Positions 37,856 to 46,794 of a stretch of DNA of 64,000 bases are shown in pieces. Position 1 is the stretch's first letter; each line of letters opens with the position of its first letter. Source of the DNA: Zwartia vadi (lineage in GTDB: Bacteria > Pseudomonadota > Gammaproteobacteria > Burkholderiales > Burkholderiaceae_B); NCBI RefSeq assembly GCF_030410375.1, contig NZ_JAUHHE010000006.1, positions 124,001 through 188,000 of the forward strand. Reading direction: 5' to 3'. The position numbers were made by a program, and so were the translations under genes. The notes under the pieces are model-generated. The model made no database searches. It saw only the letters and a program-made list of their open reading frames with translations, and had not been told where the DNA came from.

Positions 37856-38855
37856 GATTGAGCGTCCACACACCATGCGGAGACTTGCCAACAGGGATGC
37901 GTTTGACGACCGCTTTTTTCTCAAGATCGATGACAGCTAACTGCCCAGCCCACCGCGCGGTCACCAGCAATGTCTTGCCATCGGCCATCATTTCCATACA
38001 GTCCGGACCTGCCGGGGTACGGTAGGTATCCACAACCTTGAGAGTCTTCCAGTCGATGCGGCTAATCGTGTTGGCGGTCCGATTACTGACAAATACGTGC
38101 TGCTTGTCTCCCTGAGAGCGAAACGCGTGCGCACCTTTACCCGTTGGAATACGAGTTTTGAGGACAGCTTTACCGTTGGAGACGTCATAGGCTTCGACCC
38201 CATCCTCGCCTGTCAATCCAATCAACAAGGTTTTATCGTCAGGGGTCAAGTACAAGTCAGCAGGAATTTTTCCTACCTTGACCGTCCAGAGTCGCTTCTG
38301 CGTGGCTAATTCGATTGCCGTCAACTCGTTGCTATCCTGCAAAGTGATGTAGGCAATTTTGCTCTTGCTGTCTATGGCGATATGGCTAGGGGTTTTACCC
38401 GCAGAAATTCGCTTGACGAGTTGAAGCTTGAACTCGCCACCTTTGTTATCCCAATTGTAAATATCGACGTGATTGAGACGATTGGCCGCTGTGACAAACC
38501 ACTTCATGTCGGGAGAAAACCGCAAGTGATAAGGGTCGACAATCCCTGTCATCGTGCGTTGAATTTGCGCAGTTTTAGGGTCGAGGAACGTGATCGAGTC
38601 GCCCTCGGCATTTGCCACCATCACAGACTTTTCGTCTGGCGTGAGATAGAGGTGATGCGGCTCCTTGCCGACTGGTACGCGCTTGACCTCGGTCCAGGTC
38701 ACCGGGTCAATCACACTAACATTGGCATTCAGCGAGTTGAGCACCAAGATCGGTGCATTGGCCTTTGCCAGAACGAGTGGGGCATGGCCGAAAAACGCAG
38801 CCGTAGCGAGTGCACAAGCAATAAATTGCCGACGTTTAAAAAAATCAGTGTTCAT
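37839..38855 (-). CDS. YVTN-family beta-propeller protein, Tat-like signal
   Basis: A 338-residue exported protein. The N terminus FKRRQFIACALATAAF resembles a twin-arginine signal. The mature part has seven or so repeats of about 42 residues (VPVGKEPHHLYLTPDEKSVMV, RISAGKTPSHIAIDSKSKIAYI, IPVGKSPHGVW) that form a propeller. Ligand and partner are unknown. It overlaps the deacetylase gene and may be co-transcribed with it. Confidence 0.82.
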   Translation of the reverse strand: MNTDFFKRRQFIACALATAAFFGHAPLVLAKANAPILVLNSLNANVSVIDPVTWTEVKRVPVGKEPHHLYLTPDEKSVMVANAEGDSITFLDPKTAQIQRTMTGIVDPYHLRFSPDMKWFVTAANRLNHVDIYNWDNKGGEFKLQLVKRISAGKTPSHIAIDSKSKIAYITLQDSNELTAIELATQKRLWTVKVGKIPADLYLTPDDKTLLIGLTGEDGVEAYDVSNGKAVLKTRIPTGKGAHAFRSQGDKQHVFVSNRTANTISRIDWKTLKVVDTYRTPAGPDCMEMMADGKTLLVTARWAGQLAVIDLEKKAVVKRIPVGKSPHGVWTLNHASRD

Positions 38856-38867
38856 GAGCGGCCAGAA

Positions 38868-38905
38868 GCGAAAATAGAGGGTGATAAATCAATTGATATT
38901 TTCGC
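38868..38905. promoter_or_regulatory. inverted repeat in the leader of the YVTN gene
   Basis: Perfect 9-bp arms GCGAAAATA (38868-38876) and TATTTTCGC (38897-38905) enclose 20 bases that contain the 10-bp palindrome ATCAATTGAT (38888-38897). It lies 13-50 bases upstream of the YVTN start. It may be an operator, a leader hairpin, or the terminator of the SMP-30 gene. Confidence 0.45.
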
Positions 38906-38937
38906 ATACAGGCCCACAAAACCCACTATCTTTTCTA

Positions 38938-39858
38938 CTATTTTGGTTGATGCACCTTAGCGCCGGGGTGAGGCATTCGCATTGTCAAAATCGTCCCGGA
39001 CTCGGACTCGGTACAAAACAAACTCTTTCCATCCGCTCCACCAAAAGCAATGTTAGTCACGGCAGAAGACCGTGGGCTTGACCAGATCGCGACCGGCTCG
39101 CCGCGAGGGTTGATGAGCCAGACATAACCCAAACCGGGATTGGCGATGACGAGATTGCCCGCGGCATCCATCGCCAAGCCATCTGGGCCACTCGGACCAT
39201 AGGAAGTAAAAAACTGCCCCACTTTGGCCACGCCCCCATCCGGCATCAATGGAACGCGCCAGATGCAGTTGCCACGTGTGACGCCGACAAAGAGCACCCG
39301 CTCATCAAGCGACAAGACCAGACCATTCGGACTCGGCACGTTGCTGAGCAGCAGATCAAGCTGACCCGAGGCGCGTAAACGGTACACACGCCCGGTTGGA
39401 TCATGCAGACCTGACTGACCCTGGTCTGTAAAGTACAAGTTACCCTGGGAATCAAACGTCAGGTCATTGACCCCTTTAAAACCCTCCGTATTACGGCGAA
39501 TCAAATATGGTTTGATCTCGCCCGACTCGATATTGAGTCGCATCAAGCCATTTTTGTAGTCTGTGATCAGCAACTCTGTTGCAGACAAAAACTTCATTCC
39601 ATTTGGCTCACCGTCGTATTCGACGATCTGTGTCCACTCCCCCTTGGGATCGATACGAAAGACTCGGCCAAAAATAATATCTGTCACATAGAGGTTTCCA
39701 GCCTTGTCAAACACCGGACCTTCAAGGAAGGAATCCATGGCTACGCCGCCGCGATTCACATCCGCCCACTCTGAGCGCACACCCGTACGCCGGAAATGAG
39801 CGGGCATTTCGGTGAAAACATCAGCGGTATTGAACTCCGGGGCATTCTTTATAAACAT
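38938..39858 (-). CDS. SMP-30/gluconolactonase/LRE-family protein
   Basis: A 306-residue six-bladed propeller without a signal peptide. Metal-site elements are visible: EGPVFDKAGNLYVTD (Glu), GVNDLTFDSQGNLYFTD, SPNGLVLSLDERVLFV (Asn) and GPDGLAMDAAGNLVIA (Asp). The family hydrolyses sugar or other lactones. It is the first gene of the minus-strand group and is divergent from an Lrp-type regulator, which may control it. Confidence 0.85.
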   Translation of the reverse strand: MFIKNAPEFNTADVFTEMPAHFRRTGVRSEWADVNRGGVAMDSFLEGPVFDKAGNLYVTDIIFGRVFRIDPKGEWTQIVEYDGEPNGMKFLSATELLITDYKNGLMRLNIESGEIKPYLIRRNTEGFKGVNDLTFDSQGNLYFTDQGQSGLHDPTGRVYRLRASGQLDLLLSNVPSPNGLVLSLDERVLFVGVTRGNCIWRVPLMPDGGVAKVGQFFTSYGPSGPDGLAMDAAGNLVIANPGLGYVWLINPRGEPVAIWSSPRSSAVTNIAFGGADGKSLFCTESESGTILTMRMPHPGAKVHQPK

Positions 39859-39956
39859 GTGCTCTCCCTCAGTAACGATATGAAAATCGGGTGGAATACT
39901 TCATTCTGACAGCTTTCCAGAGGAAAACACTAAAATAAAGACTCTTAGGAGGCGCT

Positions 39957-40424
39957 ATGCGCGAGCTTGATCGTATTGACCTCAAAATTCTGGATGTCCT
40001 GCAGCGCGATGGTCGTATCTCAATGACCGACCTTGCCGAGCGAGTGAATCTTTCCGCCACGCCCTGCTCGGAGCGGGTGCGCCGGCTTGAACGCGAGGGC
40101 GTGATTATGGGTTACTACGCCCGTGTCAATCCCGCCGCACTGGGTAAAAATCTGCTCGTTTTCCTTGAAATCAAGCTTTCGGCCAAGTCCGATGATGTGT
40201 TTGAAAAGGTCAAAAAAGAACTCAGCTATGTTCCTGAGGTCATGGAATGCCACCTGGTCTCCGGAGATTTTGATTACCTGATCAAAGCACGTCTGCCCGA
40301 AATGAATAAATACCGTCAATTACTTGGCGAGATCCTCAAACGACTGCCAGGCTCAGCCGAATCGCGCAGCTATGTTGTCATGGAAGAAATCAAGGAAACG
40401 CTTTATTTGGCAGTTGATCGCTAG
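39957..40424 (+). CDS. Lrp/AsnC-family transcriptional regulator
   Basis: A 155-residue regulator. The N-terminal HTH is ELDRIDLKILDVLQRDGRISMTDLAERVNLSATPCSERVRRLEREGVI, and a RAM/AsnC ligand domain follows (MECHLVSGDFDYLIKARLPEM). The start is set by TAGGAGG just upstream. It is divergent from the SMP-30 gene and its stop overlaps the convergent MocR gene by four bases. The effector is likely an amino acid, but which one is unknown. Confidence 0.92.
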   Translation: MRELDRIDLKILDVLQRDGRISMTDLAERVNLSATPCSERVRRLEREGVIMGYYARVNPAALGKNLLVFLEIKLSAKSDDVFEKVKKELSYVPEVMECHLVSGDFDYLIKARLPEMNKYRQLLGEILKRLPGSAESRSYVVMEEIKETLYLAVDR

Positions 40425-41851
40425 GTGCTCGTTGATCGATCAGTTTGAGCGAGTGTTTGGACAAACTCCCACAACACGTCATTGTCCGAGGTGGCGACAT
40501 TAAAGCGAAACCAGTTGGAGGGTCGATCCCCAGGGTGGAAGTAAGAACCTGGCGCGAGCCAGATCCCTTTCTCCAATGCCCTCGTCGCGACACTCGCACT
40601 CTGTTCAGCCGCAATGGGCAACTGCGCCCAGAGAAATAATCCCGCGCCAGGCTGGTCAAAAATTTCCATATTCAGTGACTGCATTTTTTCCACGACATGA
40701 GTGTGCGCCATACGCAACTTCTCTTTCAAGAACTCAATGTGGCGGGCGTAATGTCCCTCGCTCAAGACATTCGACACTATTCGCTCCGTCACCTGGGAGG
40801 AGGTCAGACCGACCGCCATTTTGGTGCGGGCGAGATCAGCTAACACCTCTGCATGGGCCGCAACAAAGCCAACGCGCAAGGTTGGTGTAATCGTTTTCGA
40901 AAAGCCGGAAACATAAATGACACGACTCAACCCCTCGAGTGCTGCCAAACATGGTGCCTCTGGTGGGGCAAGCTCTCGGTAAATATCGTCTTCAATGATC
41001 CACAGACCTGCTCGGGTCGCCAACTCCAGCAAACGCTGGGCACTCATCATTGACAACGATGAGCCAGAGGGATTTTGCAATACCGTATTCACGAACATCG
41101 CTTTGGGTTTTGTTTCCTTCAGCACGCGCTCGAGCTGTTCAACATCATGACCTTCGGATGTGCGCGCAACACCAATCACCTTGAGCCCCGCTAACTGCAA
41201 AATCTGTAACAAGTTGCAATAACAGGGATCCTCGACAACCACGGTATCGCCGGGCCTCAACAAGGTACGCACCACTAAATCAAGAGCTTGTGTCGCACCT
41301 TGCGTTAACAAAATATTTGAAGTCTCCGCAGGAACGGAAATGCGACGCAGCGAGGTTGCGATTTGCTCACGCAGCGATGCCATCCCGAAAGGATGCCCAT
41401 ATCCGCCAAAGCGAGGCCCCGGCACACGACTCAGCGCGCGCAATGCATGCTGCAAGCCGCTTTCGTTGATCCACTCGCCGGGGATCCAACCGCAACCCGC
41501 CTTGGTCGGTACGGAATGATCCGCAAACACATCCGACAACAGCCATGCTGCGTTCAAACTCGGGGCTGACCAGACAGGGGACAGGCTCGGCAAAGTCGCC
41601 CGCGAATCGGCTACGCGGTAAGCAGAACCTCGACGCGCACTCAGGCGGCCCGCGATGACCAGTCGCTGATAAGCCTCAGCCACAGTAAAAGCACTCAACC
41701 CATGGGCTCCCGCCAACGCGCGCACCGAAGGCAGGGCATCTCCCACCCGCAAACTGCGACGCTCAATCGCCACATTCACCGCCTCGACGATTTGCTCAAC
41801 CAATGTGCGGGAAGACTGTCGATCCAAAGAAAGCGAAAAAGTGTTGGTCAT
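40421..41851 (-). CDS. MocR/PdxR-family regulator (GntR HTH fused to aminotransferase fold)
   Basis: A 476-residue fusion. The GntR winged helix is at residues 5-75 (VEQIVEAVNVAIERRSLRVGDALPSVRALAGAHGLSAFTVAEAYQRL). A type I aminotransferase domain follows, with the PLP lysine in YVSGFSKTITPTLRVGF. MocR proteins usually activate a divergent metabolic gene and repress themselves. Here the divergent gene is an omega-aminotransferase, and a set of inverted and direct repeats fills the 148-base gap. Confidence 0.9.
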   Translation of the reverse strand: MTNTFSLSLDRQSSRTLVEQIVEAVNVAIERRSLRVGDALPSVRALAGAHGLSAFTVAEAYQRLVIAGRLSARRGSAYRVADSRATLPSLSPVWSAPSLNAAWLLSDVFADHSVPTKAGCGWIPGEWINESGLQHALRALSRVPGPRFGGYGHPFGMASLREQIATSLRRISVPAETSNILLTQGATQALDLVVRTLLRPGDTVVVEDPCYCNLLQILQLAGLKVIGVARTSEGHDVEQLERVLKETKPKAMFVNTVLQNPSGSSLSMMSAQRLLELATRAGLWIIEDDIYRELAPPEAPCLAALEGLSRVIYVSGFSKTITPTLRVGFVAAHAEVLADLARTKMAVGLTSSQVTERIVSNVLSEGHYARHIEFLKEKLRMAHTHVVEKMQSLNMEIFDQPGAGLFLWAQLPIAAEQSASVATRALEKGIWLAPGSYFHPGDRPSNWFRFNVATSDNDVLWEFVQTLAQTDRSTST

Positions 41852-41870
41852 TACGTTTGCCCGCTTACAA

Positions 41871-41942
41871 ACCAGTACAGTTTTGAGTGTTTAGACCCTG
41901 AATTCAATACAGTTTGCCATAAATCGCATCAACTGTACTGGT
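41871..41942. promoter_or_regulatory. probable MocR operator array
   Basis: Perfect 12-bp inverted arms ACCAGTACAGTT (41871-41882) and AACTGTACTGGT (41931-41942) are joined by a third half-site, TACAGTT at 41908-41914, in direct orientation 32 bp from the first. Two direct sites plus one inverted is a common layout for MocR regulators. It sits between the regulator and the aminotransferase it probably controls. Confidence 0.72.
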
Positions 41943-41999
41943 AATTATTTCAGCATAGCCGTTAAAGTGGTGCATTCGTCTTGCTAACTGGAGATTTCC

Positions 42000-43346
42000 A
42001 TGAACGCCATTACCGAAAAAGTCAGCCTGTCCAAAGAAGTGGACATGGAAAACTTCTGGATGCCCTTCACTGCAAACAAGCAGTTCAAAGCGGCTCCTCG
42101 TATCCTGAAAAGTGCCAAAGGCATGTATTTCACGACCATCGATGACAAAAAAGTTCTCGATGCGAGTTCCGGTCTGTGGTGCGTCAACGCAGGACACGGC
42201 CGCGAAGAAATCACGGAAGCCGTGCACAAGCAAATGATGGAACTCGACTATGCGCCACCGTTTCAGATGGCGCACCCAGTCGCTTTCGAAGCTGCTAAAG
42301 CAATCGCAGCTGTCATGCCCGCTGGCTTGGACCGAATCTTCTTTGCAAACTCCGGCTCCGAAGCCGTTGACACCGCTTTGAAAATCGCACTGGCCTATCA
42401 TCGCGCCCGTGGCGAAGGACAGCGTACACGCCTGATCGGCCGAGAGCGCGGCTACAGCGGAGTGGGTTTTGGCGGCATCTCTGTGGGTGGCATCGTGGCG
42501 AACCGTAAAGCGTATTCGGGTGCCTTGATCCCTGGTGTCGACCACATTTCACACACACACAATTTGGCCGAGATGGCCTACAGCAAAGGCCAACCAACCT
42601 GGGGCGCGCATCTTGCCGACGATCTTGAGCGTTTGTGCGCACTACACGATCCCTCAACGATCGCTGCCGTCATTGTCGAGCCCGTTGCAGGGTCCACGGG
42701 TGTATTGGTGCCTCCACAGGGTTACCTGCAGCGCTTGCGCGAAATTTGCACCAAACACGGCATCCTGTTGATTTTTGATGAGGTCATCACAGGCTTTGGA
42801 CGTTTGGGCAAAGCCACAGCCAGCGAATTGCTTGGCGTGACACCAGACATCATCACGATGGCCAAGGCAATGAACAACGCCGCCATTCCGATGTCCGGCA
42901 TCGCAGCCAGCCGCCACGTGCACGATGCAATCGTCAACGCCGGTCCCGGCACAGCGATCGAGTTTTTCCACGGCTACACCTATTCTGCCCACCCTGCAGC
43001 CGCAGCGGCTTGTTTGGCAACACAGGAAATTTACCGTAAAGAAAAACTGTTCGACCGCTCACTGGCGCTTGCCCCTAAATTCGAAAAAGAAATCCATTCT
43101 TTGCGTGGCGAGCCTTTCGTCAAAGATATCCGCAATCTCGGCTTGATGGGCGCGGTTGAACTTGAGTCACGCGACGGCGCCCCCGGGGCACGCGCCTATG
43201 ATGTCTTCCTGAAGTGCCTGGAAAAAGGTGTCCTGGCGCGCTTCACAGGCGACATCATGGCCTTCTCGCCACCACTGATCGTGAGCGAAGGCCAGATCGA
43301 AGAGATTTTCTCTACAGTCAGAAAAGCACTACACGAAACCGCCTAA
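42000..43346 (+). CDS. omega-amino acid--pyruvate aminotransferase (class III)
   Basis: A 448-residue class III aminotransferase. The cofactor region is IFFANSGSEAVDTALKIALAYHR, with LLIFDEVITGFGRLGKATASELLGVTPDI and the PLP lysine in ITMAKAMNNAAIPMSG. The N terminus ENFWMPFTANKQFKAAPRILKSAKGMYF is typical of beta-alanine/omega-amino acid:pyruvate transaminases. GGAG precedes the ATG. The exact donor (beta-alanine, taurine or another amine) is not settled. Confidence 0.9.
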   Translation: MNAITEKVSLSKEVDMENFWMPFTANKQFKAAPRILKSAKGMYFTTIDDKKVLDASSGLWCVNAGHGREEITEAVHKQMMELDYAPPFQMAHPVAFEAAKAIAAVMPAGLDRIFFANSGSEAVDTALKIALAYHRARGEGQRTRLIGRERGYSGVGFGGISVGGIVANRKAYSGALIPGVDHISHTHNLAEMAYSKGQPTWGAHLADDLERLCALHDPSTIAAVIVEPVAGSTGVLVPPQGYLQRLREICTKHGILLIFDEVITGFGRLGKATASELLGVTPDIITMAKAMNNAAIPMSGIAASRHVHDAIVNAGPGTAIEFFHGYTYSAHPAAAAACLATQEIYRKEKLFDRSLALAPKFEKEIHSLRGEPFVKDIRNLGLMGAVELESRDGAPGARAYDVFLKCLEKGVLARFTGDIMAFSPPLIVSEGQIEEIFSTVRKALHETA

Positions 43347-43364
43347 CCCGCGGTGAATCAAACC

Positions 43365-43397
43365 AAGGGGCGCCCTCGAGCGCCCCTTTATAATTTT
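43365..43397 (+). terminator. intrinsic terminator after the aminotransferase gene
   Basis: An 8-bp stem, AAGGGGCG (43365-43372) with CGCCCCTT (43381-43388), has an 8-base loop and is followed by TATAATTTTT. It separates the aminotransferase from the downstream ggt gene. Confidence 0.85.
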
Positions 43398-43429
43398 TCT
43401 CCTCTTTCATTTTTGGATTCCCTCTTCTC

Positions 43430-45025
43430 ATGAACTGGCAACTGCCCTTCCAATCTGGCCGTCAACCCGTCCTCGCACGCAACCTTGTCTCCACATCGCA
43501 GCCGCTCGCCTCACAAGCCGGCGCAGCCGCTTTCGCACGCGGTGGTAACGCCATTGATGCCGCGCTTGCCGCCGCCATCACTTTGACTGTCGTTGAGCCA
43601 ACCATGAACGGTATCGGCGGTGACGGCTTTGCCATCATCTGGGACGGCAAAGAGCTGCACGGCCTGAACGCCTCGGGTCGCGCACCGGCCGCATGGTCTC
43701 CGGAGCGTTTCAAAGGCATGGCCACCATGCCTCATCGCGGCTGGGAGTCCGTCACCGTTCCCGGTGTCGTGTCGCAATGGGTCGAGCTGTCAAACAAGTT
43801 CGGTAAGCTGCCCTTCGAAGATTTATTCGCGGATGCCATCCGCCATGCACGTGAAGGCTTTCCTGTTAGCCCGGTGATTGCCCGCCAATGGAAAGATCAG
43901 GCAGCCGAGCTTCACGTCCAGCCAGGCTTTAAAGAAGCCTTCATGAAAGACGGCCGCACACCAGCCGCAGGTGAAATCTGGAAATTTGCCGATCAGGCCG
44001 ATACGCTTGAAGACATCGCACGCACAAAAGGTGAATCTTTTTATCGCGGCCGCTTAGCCAAAATGATCGCTGATTTCGCACGCGAACATGGCGCTGTCCT
44101 GAACGAAGCGGATCTCGCCGCTAATCGTTGCGACTGGGTGGGGACCGTTTCCACTCGCTATCAGGGTGTCGACGTTCATGAAATTCCGCCAAACGGCCAG
44201 GGACTGACCGCGTTACTTGCTTTGAACCTGATCGAACACCTCCCCTATGAACAAACCAAGCCTGGCTCTGCCGAGCGTATGCACCTCGAAATCGAATGTA
44301 TGCGCGCAGCGTTTGCGGACTTGTTTGCGCACGTCGCCGACCCGGACTTCATGAAAGTCACAGCCAAAGACCTGCTCAGCAAAGCGTATGCAAAGGAGCG
44401 GGCCAAACTAATTGATCCCAAGAAAGCGGGCACGTACGCTCCAGGCCAACCCCCTTCGGGCGGCACGATCTATCTGTGCACGGCCGACGTTGAAGGCCGC
44501 ATGGTTTCCTACATCCAGTCAAACTTCAAAGGCTTCGGCTCGGGTGTCGTCGTCCCCAAAACAGGCATTGCGCTTCAAAACCGCGGCTGGGGATTTGTCA
44601 CGACCCCCGGACACCCCAACTTGGTGGGCGGCGGCAAGCGTCCTATGCACACCATCATCCCCGCTTTCATCACGCGCGATGGCAAGCCCTCGATGGCCTT
44701 TGGCGTGATGGGCGGCAACATGCAGGCTCAAGGCCATATGCAAATGGTATTGCGACACATCTCAGAGCACCATAATCCACAAGCTTGTTCGGACGCACCG
44801 CGCTGGCGCATCAATGACGCTGGCGAACTGACCGTTGAAGCCACGGTCAGTCCCGCTGTCTTGGACGGTTTGCGCGCGATGGGTCACAAGCCTCTTGTCG
44901 CTGCGCCAGATAGCCTGGACTTCGGCAGTGCGCAGCTGATTTCGCGTCTGGCTGGCGAGTCGGCACCATATGCATACGTTGCCGGCTCCGATCACCGCCG
45001 TGACGGTCAAGCCGTCGGCTGTTAA
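43430..45025 (+). CDS. gamma-glutamyltransferase family protein
   Basis: A 531-residue Ntn hydrolase precursor. The large-subunit start is SQAGAAAFARGGNAIDAALAAAITLTVVEPTMNGIGGDGFAII. The autoprocessing site and nucleophile Thr are in PSGGTIYLCTADVEGRMVS. The tail has the usual GVMGGNMQAQGHMQM segment. No signal peptide is visible, so it is probably cytoplasmic, unlike classical periplasmic GGT. Substrates may be gamma-glutamyl amides or related acylated amines. Confidence 0.88.
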   Translation: MNWQLPFQSGRQPVLARNLVSTSQPLASQAGAAAFARGGNAIDAALAAAITLTVVEPTMNGIGGDGFAIIWDGKELHGLNASGRAPAAWSPERFKGMATMPHRGWESVTVPGVVSQWVELSNKFGKLPFEDLFADAIRHAREGFPVSPVIARQWKDQAAELHVQPGFKEAFMKDGRTPAAGEIWKFADQADTLEDIARTKGESFYRGRLAKMIADFAREHGAVLNEADLAANRCDWVGTVSTRYQGVDVHEIPPNGQGLTALLALNLIEHLPYEQTKPGSAERMHLEIECMRAAFADLFAHVADPDFMKVTAKDLLSKAYAKERAKLIDPKKAGTYAPGQPPSGGTIYLCTADVEGRMVSYIQSNFKGFGSGVVVPKTGIALQNRGWGFVTTPGHPNLVGGGKRPMHTIIPAFITRDGKPSMAFGVMGGNMQAQGHMQMVLRHISEHHNPQACSDAPRWRINDAGELTVEATVSPAVLDGLRAMGHKPLVAAPDSLDFGSAQLISRLAGESAPYAYVAGSDHRRDGQAVGC

Positions 45026-45039
45026 GGACATCCCTCCCC

Positions 45040-45633
45040 ATGCCCAATACAGAGCGCTCAGTCGAAACGATCAATCAGCATGTTCAGTCGCTACTGAGCG
45101 AGTTTCAATGCCCTTATCAGTTTCACGAGGTCAGAGCCGCATTCATGGGGGCGATTGCAAGTCCCTATGTCGTAGATCCGATCTTTGAATTGAATGCCTT
45201 ATGGGACGGGGAGTTTCCTGAGCTCGCATCACAAGAGCAACTCGACGCGGTCACACAAATATTTTTGAAAGATTTGTGGGGCGTGCTCGCTGCGCATGCG
45301 CACGAAGATGCTCCAGCCCCCTTTAGCTTGACACCTCTTGGCAAAGCAACCTCCCTGAGCGTACTTAAACAACAGGCACAGACAAGAGGGGAAGAGCTTG
45401 ATGCCTTTCTGACTGGATTTTTTCAAGATCAAGAAAAACTCGAACTTGATGAAGAGGTCAGCGAGAGCCTCGATATCCTCGAGGAACTCGTTCAGATGTA
45501 CACCGACATTGTTAACATGAACGAGGAAACCTCACTGGGTACCACCGAGCTTTCCGATCTCGCCGACAATATGCTCAAGATGACCGACATGGCCGAGCTG
45601 GAGATCAATCACTTGATTGCGACCTTTGCGTAA
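45040..45633 (+). CDS. acidic protein, possibly UPF0149/YecA-like
   Basis: A 197-residue acidic helical protein, 14 bases after ggt. The phrase AFMGAIASPYVVDPIFELNALWDGEFPELASQEQLDAV and a second ELDAFLTGFFQDQEKL resemble the two blocks of UPF0149/YecA proteins (G-[FY]-L-x-A-[IL] then a Pro/Trp-containing turn). The match is remote and no C-terminal zinc motif is present. Function unknown. Confidence 0.45.
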   Translation: MPNTERSVETINQHVQSLLSEFQCPYQFHEVRAAFMGAIASPYVVDPIFELNALWDGEFPELASQEQLDAVTQIFLKDLWGVLAAHAHEDAPAPFSLTPLGKATSLSVLKQQAQTRGEELDAFLTGFFQDQEKLELDEEVSESLDILEELVQMYTDIVNMNEETSLGTTELSDLADNMLKMTDMAELEINHLIATFA

Positions 45634-45649
45634 ATCAGGTCTTAGATAA

Positions 45650-46150
45650 TCAAGGTGCATCAGGGGTCGTTGATTTTAAAATCGATTTGTACAATTTTCT
45701 GGTGATGATGGAAACCATTGAGATCATCGAAGAAGTCGCAATCGCAAACGAGAACAAGCCCGAGAAGGCGATGTAAAACGCGAGGGATTTCCAGCCTGTT
45801 GGCAGGATGTCCGAAAAGATTCCGAGTGTGGTGTAACTACTGCCTGCAAACAGCATGGAGAGGCGAATATCATCGATCAGTCCCGCCCCATACAAAGCGA
45901 GGGTCCAGATCAGTATTGAACCAATCTGCACAAGCGACATGAGTAACACTGCAATGACAAATAGAATCACGAGGCCAAGAGAGCGCCCATTGTCAAGCTT
46001 GGCCGAGGATTTCATGAACCATAGAAAAATGCGAATAAAGAATATTGCATTGATCACAAGCACTATCGCGAGAAAGATTAAACCGAACGCAGCATCCCTG
46101 AATACTTGCTCTGAAAATTGATTGAGGTCAACCGCTTTCGTCGTTGTCAT
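45650..46150 (-). CDS. ion-channel-like membrane protein with altered pore motif
   Basis: A 166-residue protein with hydrophobic helices at about residues 18-45 and 58-92, a re-entrant pore-like stretch, and a last helix at 125-150. The pore reads SSYTTLGIFSDILPTGWKSL, which lines up with the TTLGYGDIVLPPGW type of small bacterial K+-channel-like proteins. The GYG filter is replaced by G-I-F-S and gains one residue. The start overlaps the upstream gene by four bases. It may be a channel with different selectivity or a non-conducting relative. Confidence 0.6.
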   Translation of the reverse strand: MTTTKAVDLNQFSEQVFRDAAFGLIFLAIVLVINAIFFIRIFLWFMKSSAKLDNGRSLGLVILFVIAVLLMSLVQIGSILIWTLALYGAGLIDDIRLSMLFAGSSYTTLGIFSDILPTGWKSLAFYIAFSGLFSFAIATSSMISMVSIITRKLYKSILKSTTPDAP

Positions 46151-46776
46151 TTATTTCTCTGAATCGCAATAGTGTCGTGTACAGCCTTACATGCCTGTAT
46201 CATTTTTCGTAGTTGCTCACGATCTTCGTCGTTTAACTTTTCAGTGTCAGGGCGCGACTGAAACGTAAATTCGGACTGCTCCATCTGCCGCACAAACTCG
46301 ATGGCATCTTTAGCTTTAACCTGACGATCACCAGGAATCAAGCTATAGACTGCAAAGTAAAGCGAGACAAGACTTCGATTTTCAAGCTCGGGGGATAAAG
46401 GGAAAATACTTTTAAACAGTCCTTTCAGTCCCTCTTTGGCCTGGCCGACAGTTTGAGCATGACGCAAAATGTATTCCATATTGTCGAGTCTATTTTGTAT
46501 CTCGAAAAGATGGACGACGAGCTGTTTATGATTTTGCTCACGGATTTGATAGTTGTGTTGAAACTGCTGAATCAATGCTGCGCCAGTGGTCAGCACAACT
46601 GACGAAAGCAACCACATCCCCACAGAGCTATTCAAAAAATCCATCAGCTTTTCCGATAAACCAGAGCCGTTGGACTTAGAAGATTCTGATTTTTTTGAGG
46701 CTTCGATTTCTTCACGTATTTCTTGCCGAAGCATTTCTTCAGCATGGATGCGTTTAATGTCTTCGGCACTAGGCAT
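46147..46776 (-). CDS. unrecognised one-TM protein with coiled-coil regions
   Basis: 209 residues. A charged N-terminal helix (DIKRIHAEEMLRQEIREEIEASKK) leads through a Ser/Asn-rich linker to one transmembrane helix at about residues 52-72 (VGMWLLSSVVLTTGAALI). A helical, mostly hydrophilic C-terminal domain of about 130 residues follows. No family was recognised. It is coupled to the channel-like gene by a four-base overlap, which suggests the two act together. Confidence 0.7.
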   Translation of the reverse strand: MPSAEDIKRIHAEEMLRQEIREEIEASKKSESSKSNGSGLSEKLMDFLNSSVGMWLLSSVVLTTGAALIQQFQHNYQIREQNHKQLVVHLFEIQNRLDNMEYILRHAQTVGQAKEGLKGLFKSIFPLSPELENRSLVSLYFAVYSLIPGDRQVKAKDAIEFVRQMEQSEFTFQSRPDTEKLNDEDREQLRKMIQACKAVHDTIAIQRNK

Positions 46777-46794
46777 CAGATTTCTCTCAACAGA

